Source: Chrysochromulina parva
Taxonomy: Eukaryota; Haptophyta; Prymnesiales; Chrysochromulinaceae
Direction: 5' to 3'
NCBI GenBank assembly: GCA_002887195.1
Contig: PJAB01001403.1
Coordinates: 1 to 14,733 of the forward strand
DNA length: 14,733 bases
The notes beneath the pieces are model-generated. The model made no database searches. It was given only the letters and a program-made list of their open reading frames with translations, and had not been told where the DNA came from. Below are positions 7,601 to 13,617 of this stretch, piece after piece (the first letter of the stretch is position 1; each line of letters starts with the position of its first letter). Position numbers and translations under genes: made by a program.

Positions 7601-8831
7601 CCCTGAGGCCACACCGGGCGCTGGGCTAGCGTACGTGACGACTGGGCCACTGGGCGTCACGGTCGCCGCCGGGGCGCCACCACAACGCTCGACGCACCTC
7701 TCACCTGATGCTACCTTTCGAATCCTCTGCCTCAACGGCCAAGCCGTCGGCGGTGCCGTTGGCGCTGCGGCCGGCGCTGTGAGCACCGCCGAGGTTGGCA
7801 GCATCTGCGGCGGCAGCACCTTTGCCCTGGAACCGTTTACACAGCCCGGTTCTTACATAGCCGTGGCAGCCGAGGACGCCGCAGCGACGGAACTCTCGAT
7901 CATCGTCATTGACCGTGCCGCCGCCTCAGGCGCTGCCTCGAGCGGTGTCGCGAGAGGAGCTAGAGACTCGTCCACCCCCACCGTACCGCTCGCAGCCATC
8001 CCCGCACGCGCTCGCTTTCGTGCGGTGCTGACGGCCGGCGAGGAGGCAGGGTGGGTCTCGATTCGGCCGGAGGAGCCCATCGGTGCCACCGCGGCCACAC
8101 GAGCATCCACAAATTCATCCGCAGCTCTCTCCCACCGCGTGTGTGCCTCCGTGTCCGGCCAGCTGCGCCTGACTCCTACAGGGTCCTCAAAGGACACACG
8201 CGAAGGCGGTGGCGGCGGCGACAGCGGCGGCGGCGGCGACGCCAATGGCGACAGCGGCGACGCGGCGTGGTGCGCCTTCCGCCTCGCACCGGCCGCGGCC
8301 ACGTACGCCCCCCTCTCGATGTGGGCGCTCCCTCCGCGTGGGCGAGGCTTCACCTTTATGCCCCTCAAAGACGTCATTGACGAAGCGTACTCGGTCTATT
8401 TTTGGATCCACCCTGACGAAACCGTGCTGCCCCGTGAGTGCTCAACCACGCGCGAGCCGTGGGGTCGCAGCGGTGCCGCGCGCCGTGGTGAGCGCGCGTC
8501 GAGCCGAGCCGACGGCCGGCAGGGCGGCCAGCCAAGCGACCGTGCCGCCGATGACGCCGCCTCGCCCTCGGCGGCCCTGGCGCACAAGGTGATGGCAGTG
8601 CGCGACGGGCAGTGGGGCGGCGTGCAAGGCTTGCGATTCGAGGCACACGGAGCTCTCGTCACTCCCTGGGGGAAGGGCAGCTGGGGCGCGCTGCCGGGCA
8701 AGCCCACGATGCTTTTCGCCGACTTTGGCGGCGCGCAGCACGAGCTCGGGTTTGAGGACTTTCCCAAGTTCACCTCGACGCGCTGCTCGGACGGCGAGGT
8801 GGTGCGTGGCAGTTTGCTCCCCAGCTCTTGA
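4601..8831 (+). CDS. GH127 (DUF1680) beta-L-arabinofuranosidase-like glycoside hydrolase (4 exons)
   Basis: Proposed exons are 4601-5094, 5174-5429, 5688-7271 and 7566-8831, giving 1199 aa, with phases 2, 0 and 0. The N-terminus has a Leu-rich hydrophobic segment (about 9-26), so the enzyme is secreted or membrane-anchored. Family signatures appear in order: PFSLHDLELLG, GWEHPGSELRGHILGHWLSA, NGWLAAFPDSF, VWAPYYTTHKLLQ-GLLDQY, KEFGGMNDVLWKLY, HAHANTQLPVLAG, GEYW (E448), QESCSTHNMMRLSR (E469, C471) and GDFWCCVGSG (C557, C558). In the characterised HypBA1 enzyme the matching Glu and Cys residues bind zinc, one Cys is the nucleophile, and the Glu of the GE-x-W/F motif is the proposed acid/base; all are present here, so activity is plausible. 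Arabinose release is inferred from family. Ala-rich (about 322-360) and Gly-rich (about 991-1013) inserts and a 137-aa tail after WIHPDE add length. ATG 4601 is the first in-frame ATG; 4610 is also possible. Confidence 0.88.
5095..5173 (+). other. Intron 1 of the GH127-like gene (phase 2, 79 bp)
   Basis: The donor is AAG|GTACCG and the acceptor is TGTTCTCAG. Splicing joins AG to C and gives VKPL-S-GWEHPGSELRGH, matching the conserved GH127 N-terminal motif. Five in-phase decamers run from 5110 to 5159: ACTGAATGCC, ACCGATTCCC, ACCGATTCTC, AATGATTCCC and ACTGCATGCT. Confidence 0.85.
5430..5507 (+). repeat. Tandem duplication of the donor region
   Basis: GTGAGCGGACT-CTGATCGCCTCCGATG (from 5430) and GTGAGTGGACT-CCTCTGATCGCCTCCGATG (from 5478) are near-identical copies 48 bases apart. 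Each is preceded by TGCAG, so the second copy places a 3' splice site directly against a 5' splice site. Confidence 0.85.
5516..5655 (+). repeat. Decamer array with a perfect 30-bp higher-order unit
   Basis: Three identical 30-bp blocks run from 5516 to 5605, each made of ACTGAATACC, TCTGAGTGCC and TCTCAGTGCC. Then come three ACCGAGTGCC, one ACTGAGTGCC and one ACTGAGTACC, giving 14 decamers with no indel; TTCGAGTGCT at 5656 is a decayed fifteenth. The perfect copies suggest recent amplification. Confidence 0.95.
7291..7453 (+). repeat. 22-bp tandem array, 7 full units plus a partial one
   Basis: Units begin TGACCCACT and read TGACCCACTRAYGAGCACTG plus GT or AT. Full units start at 7291, 7313, 7335, 7357, 7379, 7401 and 7423; a partial TGACCCACA starts at 7445. 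GGT and GAT endings partly alternate in the first units. There are no unique spacers, so this is not a CRISPR array. Confidence 0.95.
7471..7550 (+). repeat. In-phase decamer array, 8 units (TGATGACCAC family)
   Basis: Units starting at 7471 every 10 bases are ATGATGCCAC, TGATGAGCAC, TGATGGCCTC, TGATGACCAC twice, TAATGAGCAC, TGATGAGCAC and TGATGGCTAT. TGATGACCAC also occurs in intron 1 of the JmjC gene. The array ends 15 bases before the intron end. Confidence 0.9.
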
Positions 8832-9321
8832 GGCGATCGTTTGAGGAGAATCGGAGGAGATCGTGAGGTCTGTCGTCTGAGGGAGATCACAGATCTCGGT
8901 GAGTATTTTGAGTATTGTTAGAGTATTGCAGCCCAGTAACGAATTAAAATCACTAAAATCACACAATGATGGTTGATGCTCAATTTGTAAACAAGACTTT
9001 TGCCTTGCCCTGCGGGCTTGCAAACGCCTTGATTGTAAATGTGCTCTGACGCCAGACCCAATTGGCCAGACCGCAGACTGCGCGGACGCCATGATGTGCA
9101 CGGTCCACGTGCGACGCCATGCAATGCAGACACCTTTAGATGTCAGCGAACGGGTTTCGCGCGAGTGTGGGTGCAGCGTTTCGACCAGGGCGGTCTCGGC
9201 ACCTTAGCCCGAGCCCGCAATCCCACTGCGCGAACAGCTAACTAGGATTCGTCAATACGTTTCGTTAGTTCATGTATCGTTTACCCAATTACCCGGATTC
9301 ACGTGAGAATCTTCTTTATTC
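8832..9321. other. Intergenic region between the GH127-like gene and the repeat-domain gene
   Basis: About 490 bases with AT-rich stretches (8900-9000 and 9240-9320) and no convincing ORF. Visible items are the inverted repeat GAGATC-ACA-GATCTC at 8883-8897, three loose copies of GAGTATTKT around 8908-8937, and a CACGTG palindrome at 9300-9305, 16 bases before the next ATG. The region should hold the 3' UTR of one gene and the promoter of the next. No AATAAA is seen; AATTAAAAT near 8942 is a possible variant polyadenylation signal. Confidence 0.5.
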
Positions 9322-10287
9322 ATGAGGCCTCTCTTTTTCAGTGCCGTCGCCGCGCTGCTCCCAAGCGCGGCACACGTCCGGTTTGCGCCGGCAACGATGC
9401 TTCGGACGGTGCCGGTGATGCAGCTGCACCATCAGGAGCCAACGAGAGACGCGGCGCCGACGAGAGACAGGGCGCCGGCGAGAGATGGGGCTCTTGGGGC
9501 AGCTCGGGTTCGCGGCGTTGTAGCCCCAACCTCATCCCCAGCCCCTTCAAATTCGCCAGCCCCTGCGGCGAACCCGGCGCCGATCATCGCCGTGCAGGGT
9601 GGCTCGCTCCGTACGTGGAGCTACCGCTCACCGTCCGTTGAGCAGGTGCAGGTGATGCTCACGACCGCGGGCCGTCCGCTCGATGCGAGCGTGGAGCTCT
9701 GGCAAGGCTCAGGAAACATCCCGTGCAAGATGCGCGTGTGGATTGAGAATGGCCGACTGCGTCCCTTCACCGCGGTCCTCGCGACGCCACGCAGCCCGAC
9801 CACAGTGGCCATTCGGAACGTAGGGCAGATGGAGTTCCCGTTCGATGCGCAGGTGGTGGCGAATACGGTGGCGAACCCTTCGGTCGAGTGCCTCGCCTCC
9901 GCCAAGACTCTCCAGGGAGGCGCCACCGTCTCGTACCATTTCGATCCGAGCGTGGAGAGCGTCCAGGTTCTCCTCAAGAGCGAGGGCATGCCCCTCAACG
10001 CTCGCATCGAACTGATCCAGGGACCCGACAACAACCGCGAGGTCATCGAGTTATACACGGACGACGGCAGCGACCGGCCCTTCTTCTGCTTCCTCGAGAC
10101 GCCTGGCTACGGCAGCGTCGTGCGCATCCTCAATACCGGACCGATCGCCTTCCCCATCACCGCCTCGGTCGTGCCGCACGCGGTACTGCGGCCTGGCGCG
10201 TACCGGAGCGCCCACGTCGGAGGCGACGTGGTTGTTGGCGGCATGGACCCCGAGGCGAACCGAACCCCGAGGTATGCCCAGCGGGCT

Positions 10288-10352
<65 letters not shown>

Positions 10353-10353
10353 T

Positions 10354-10384
<31 letters not shown>

Positions 10385-10476
10385 TTCAGCAGCAGCAGCA
10401 GCTTCAGCAGCGTCAGCAACTTCAGCAGCGTCAGCAACTTCAGCAGCAGCAGCAGCTTCTGCAGCGTCAGCAACTT

Positions 10477-10513
<37 letters not shown>

Positions 10514-10923
10514 CAGCACGGGCGGCGGCGGTGCGGGCGGCGCAGCAGCGGGCGGCGCAGCTGGAGGCGGCGGCACGGGCGGCGACGATCGAAAGGGAGG
10601 CGGCGGTGCGGGCACAGCAGCAGCAGCAGCAGCAGATGGCACGGCGTGGCATGCCCCCCCCAGCGACCCCGGCCGCCCCAATTGCACCGTCAGCTCCAGC
10701 ACGTGCGACGCCCGACGTGAACGCAGCTTTCGAGCAGCTCACGCGTGAGGAGGAAGCGAAACGCGCCTGGCTCGCCAAGCTCAACGCGCCGGCGGCCGCG
10801 CGGGCGGCACGTGCGGCACCGGCCGCCGGTCTGCAGAATGAGTTCAGCCGATGGGGCAGTGCGGCGCAGCGCGAGGAGGAGGCGAAGCGCGCGTGGCTGG
10901 CAAAGGCTTCCCCCCCGAAGTAG
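9322..10923 (+). CDS. Two-repeat algal protein with signal peptide, possible plastid targeting and polyQ tract
   Basis: The single-exon frame codes for 533 aa. The N-terminus MRPLFFSAVAALLPSAAHVR looks like a signal peptide, followed by FAPATM, which resembles the FAP motif at the transit-peptide start in red-lineage secondary plastids. A Pro/Ala/Arg-rich region (about 38-90) includes three 18-bp repeats coding APTRD-like units. Two homologous domains follow, about 98-178 and 203-283. They share the pattern SVE-x-VQV-x-L-x(3)-G-x-PL-[DN]-A-x-[VI]-EL-x-QG, a segment ending RPF, and a closing x-[VA]-x-[IV]-[RL]-N-[VT]-G motif. I recall similar sequences in algal genomes, but no function. A Gln tract (323-397), an Ala/Arg/Gln helical region, a Pro-rich patch and two EEAKRAWLAK motifs near the C-terminus complete it. 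Plastid location is inference. Confidence 0.8.
10288..10512 (+). repeat. CAG trinucleotide tract, 75 codons (polyQ)
   Basis: The tract starts with 21 uninterrupted CAG codons (10288-10350), then CGT, then 10 CAG codons (10354-10383). A mixed part follows with CTT, CGT and CAA interruptions, including repeated units like CTTCAGCAGCGTCAGCAA (18 bp). It is in frame and codes for Gln with Arg and Leu. All other frames are also open here (Ser, Ala, Leu, Cys), which produces false ORFs on both strands. Confidence 0.97.
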
Positions 10924-11023
10924 GTCTGGCCGTCGTGGACGAGGGTTAGTGGTGGAGAGAGGAGGCGTGGCCGCTTAGGGTGTCGTGTGTGTCTGTGTGA
11001 GCGATTAATGTAAATTTATAACT

Positions 11024-11029
11024 AATAAA
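11024..11029 (+). terminator. Candidate polyadenylation signal AATAAA
   Basis: A canonical AATAAA lies about 100 bases after the stop of the polyQ gene, in an AT-rich patch (TAATGTAAATTTATAACTAA just before it). It is the clearest 3'-end signal in the window. Its use in this organism is unproven. Confidence 0.5.
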
Positions 11030-11161
11030 ACAATGGAACCGCCCTATGTGCTTCATCGCAGCACCGGATGCCGAGCGCCTGCAAATTTCTTTGCCGCCAA
11101 GTCGGAAAAACATGGACTGTGAAACCGCCCGCGGGCCCCGAAACTCGGAGCAAGTTTGGAG

Positions 11162-12415
11162 ATGTTCCTGCACCGCAACTCCGAGAGCAGACTCCGACGA
11201 GCGGCGTCGATGGACGTTTCCGCCGTGCTCTCTGCCGCTGGCATTGGTGCAGGCTCGCTGGTACTCGCGGCGTTCGCGCTGCGGCGCGGCGGCAACAACA
11301 GGCTGACGGTGCCGACCACTGCAAAGTGCTTCGTTTCAGGCCTCTTATGCGCGCTCGGACTGCTCGTGATGCTGCCTGCAGCATTGAAGCAGCTGCCCAA
11401 GCATGAATCACCCGAGCGTGTGCTGCAAGTCTTCTTTGCCGCACCGCTGCTCATGTTCTTCGTCCACCACGTACTTCTGGACCACCAGCACGGCGATGGT
11501 CACGTCCACCAGCCAGCGGCGCCGAACGGCAGTTCGGTCGCGGAGGACCTTGAGGCGAGCTGCGTGTGCCAGAGCATGCCTGCCAAGGAGGATCCTCCAA
11601 ATCGTCGGCCGCTCTTCAATAACTGGAAGGGCTTCAACAAGCCAACCAGCTGCCCGCCCGTGAACACGCCCCTGGCGAAGCCAAAGCTGCCGCCGGCGCC
11701 CTCACCGCCGACGAATCGCACATCGCTGTGGATCTTCGTGGAGGTCTTGCTTCGCGCGACGCCGTTCACAATCCATGCGTTCATCGACGGCGCACTGCTC
11801 GGGAGCGCGCACTCGGCCACAATCCTCGCGCCGCTGGTCATGTGCGTCGGGCTGTGCGCCGTGCAGGACGTCGGCACGATCCTCCTCAGCTTGAGCGCGA
11901 GTGGCGCGACACGTCATGTGAAGCTCATCACGATCGGATGCTTTGCCGCTGGCTTCCCCCTCGGAGCCCTTGTCACCGTCGCCGCCGTCGGCGGCGTGAG
12001 CGACGGCGCGTTCCAGCTGACACTGCGCGCGTTTGCCTCGGGCGTCTTCTTGTACATGGCTCTGTTCGAGATGGCACCTCCGGGGCACACCCACGGTCGA
12101 CTCGCCAACGGTCGCCATCTGTGCGCCTTTGTCGCCGGCGTCGGGCTTGTTCTCCTGTCCGAATCCGTTGAGACGTGGGCCATTGGACTCATTTTCGCCG
12201 ACGCGAGCAGCAGCGCCGTCGCGGGCAGCGCCACTGCGTCGGCGGTGACGGTGGCCGCTTCGCCAGTGTTAACGCCGCCGGCGGTGACGAGCACATTGCT
12301 CGACCAGTACCACGCGGACGTGCAGTACCGTGCCGCTGAGGGGTGGCATGCCTTCGGACGTAAAGGGCCGAGCGTGGACCGGACATCGATGAGCCTGCAG
12401 CCGTCTGTAACGTGA
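11162..12415 (+). CDS. ZIP-family (SLC39-like) metal transporter with altered metal site
   Basis: The single-exon frame gives 417 aa from ATG 11162; a second ATG at 11210 (MDVSAVL, 401 aa) sits directly before TM1 and is also plausible. TM1 to TM3 are about 19-40, 54-76 and 88-106, followed by a His-rich loop (HHVLLDHQHGDGHVH, 102-116), typical of ZIP proteins. TM4 carries TIHAFIDGALLG (H205, D209), matching the ZIP H-x(3)-[DE]-G motif. TM5 has QDVGTILL (Q235, D236); compared with QDxxE of the GufA/BbZIP branch the Glu is Thr239. TM7 reads RAFASGVFLYMALFEMAPP, a strong ZIP signature. The Ser/Ala/Thr/Val-rich C-terminal tail is not part of the usual fold. It probably moves zinc or a related divalent cation across a membrane, but the altered site makes ion and activity uncertain. 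Confidence 0.82.
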   Translation: MFLHRNSESRLRRAASMDVSAVLSAAGIGAGSLVLAAFALRRGGNNRLTVPTTAKCFVSGLLCALGLLVMLPAALKQLPKHESPERVLQVFFAAPLLMFFVHHVLLDHQHGDGHVHQPAAPNGSSVAEDLEASCVCQSMPAKEDPPNRRPLFNNWKGFNKPTSCPPVNTPLAKPKLPPAPSPPTNRTSLWIFVEVLLRATPFTIHAFIDGALLGSAHSATILAPLVMCVGLCAVQDVGTILLSLSASGATRHVKLITIGCFAAGFPLGALVTVAAVGGVSDGAFQLTLRAFASGVFLYMALFEMAPPGHTHGRLANGRHLCAFVAGVGLVLLSESVETWAIGLIFADASSSAVAGSATASAVTVAASPVLTPPAVTSTLLDQYHADVQYRAAEGWHAFGRKGPSVDRTSMSLQPSVT

Positions 12416-12719
12416 TCCGTGTAGTTAATGTGAGTAGACGCTAGACAGCCGGGGCGGCTGTGGAACCGGCGCGGAACCCGAACACGATAAACGCGGAAAG
12501 CTGTTTTCACCTCATGTGCTATCTGAGCCAGCAACACCGACACGACGCGATGCGACGGGCGGGACAGCCGCTCGGTCTTCCGAACCGAGATCGCATCTGA
12601 CGCACGCGAAAGACCAAAACCGTCTACCGTGATTCTGACAGGCGGCGAAGGCGCGCGCGCCGAACCGAACCGTACCGATTCATCAGCGCATCATCCCGCG
12701 CGCACCTAACTGGTCTCTC
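12416..12719. other. Convergent intergenic region with stem-loops
   Basis: These 304 bases lie between the 3' ends of the ZIP gene (plus) and the coiled-coil gene (minus) and should hold both 3' UTRs. A hairpin ACAGCCG-GGG-CGGCTGT lies at 12445-12461, 30 bases after the ZIP stop. A longer nested fold lies at 12549-12597: GATGCGA (12549-12555) pairs with TCGCATC (12591-12597), and CTCGGT (12571-12576) pairs with ACCGAG (12584-12589). No AATAAA on either strand and no coding frame of interest are seen. Confidence 0.5.
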
Positions 12720-13298
12720 TCAGAGCTGCTCCATCCACTCCTGCTCCTGCGCCGCGCCCGGCTTGGCGGCCGCGGCCGAGGCGGTCGCGGCGATCGCGAG
12801 CTTGATCTCGTTGTCGCGCTCGATGCTTGACGAGGCCTTCTTCATCGAGACGCCCGCGATCCGCTTGTCGTAGTTGTCAAGGTCGTTGGTGATGTTCCGC
12901 ATCAATTCCCCGAACTCGCGCTCGAGTTTGGGCATGCCCACCGGGCGCAAGATCTTCTCGAGCTCGCTCTTGCCCACCTCGAGGTGCTTCATGATGTTCG
13001 AGCGCAGCTTGCCATCGAACTCGACGTGCGGATTGACATACGCCTCGAGCTCTTCATCGAGCGCCATGTTGATCTTCTCCTCGAGCTCGTCGCAAAGCTC
13101 GTCGAGCGCCATGCTCTTCTCGACGAGCGCCATTTTCTTCTCCTCGAACTCCGTAACGAGCTCCTCGAGCTCGCGTTTTGCACGGACCTCGAGCTCCTCG
13201 ATGGTTGCCTCGAGCTCCAAGGTGATCGCCAGGTCGAAAGGGTTGTTCTCCTGGTCGTCGGAGTCGAGCACAGTGGCACCGCCTTGCGTGACCGTCAT
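12720..13298 (-). CDS. Hypothetical acidic coiled-coil protein
   Basis: The frame codes for 192 aa from an ATG at 13298 to a TGA at 12720-12722. I do not recognise a family. Residues about 24-86 are rich in Glu, Leu and Lys with heptad-like spacing (ELEATIEELEVRAKRELEEL, then EKKMALVEKSMALDELCDEL), so a long coiled coil is expected. A second charged helical part (about 96-160) contains GKLRSNIMKHLEVGKSELEK, and the C-terminus is Ala-rich, ending EQEWMEQL. No signal peptide or membrane segment is seen, so it is probably cytosolic or nuclear. The coding strand is rich in GAGCTCGAG-like codon runs. Codon pattern and the absence of in-frame stops support a real gene. Confidence 0.7.
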   Translation of the reverse strand: MTVTQGGATVLDSDDQENNPFDLAITLELEATIEELEVRAKRELEELVTEFEEKKMALVEKSMALDELCDELEEKINMALDEELEAYVNPHVEFDGKLRSNIMKHLEVGKSELEKILRPVGMPKLEREFGELMRNITNDLDNYDKRIAGVSMKKASSSIERDNEIKLAIAATASAAAAKPGAAQEQEWMEQL

Positions 13299-13617
13299 CG
13301 TGAGGCGGAGAGGGACGGAGAGGGACGGAGGCTACTGTGACCGACGCGAGTGATCCGCGCGGGAGTGACCGACGGCGGGCCGTCCGTCGGGTGTGAACGT
13401 GAACGAAAAAACACTCTGAGGTTAGTAAGATAAAATGAGGTCGCGGTGCGCGCTAAACGCGCTTCGGAAAAGAACACCTACAATCTCGAGAGCCACAATG
13501 GCGCGCACGACTTCGCACGACAACGAAACACGTCTTTCACTTAAACACTTGTGAGTCGCACACCACCTCTGTCTCATTCTTCGCGTCTGCCGCACATCCA
13601 CATCGCCGCCATGATAC
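13299..13617. other. Intergenic region between two minus-strand genes
   Basis: These 319 bases hold the upstream region of the coiled-coil gene and the 3' end of the kinase gene. Visible items are a perfect 10-bp tandem AGGGACGGAG twice (13311-13330) close to the start codon, a hairpin CCGACGG (13369-13375) with CCGTCGG (13384-13390), and GCGCG-CTAAA-CGCGC near 13448-13462. No coding frame of interest is seen. Confidence 0.5.

Noticed and set aside
9039..9245. Small plus-strand ORF in the intergenic region
   Set aside because: It is 68 codons with no recognisable motif, no supporting context and Arg-rich composition expected from random GC-rich DNA.
9303..9341. A 39-bp intron (GTGAGA ... TTTTTCAG) at the start of the polyQ gene
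   Set aside because: It would remove the ATG and half of a good signal peptide, and it is very short. The unspliced start at 9322 is better.
10051..10784. Poly-Leu, poly-Ala, poly-Ser and poly-Cys frames over the CAG tract
   Set aside because: All six frames of a CAG repeat are open. Only the Gln frame continues into structured domains on both sides.
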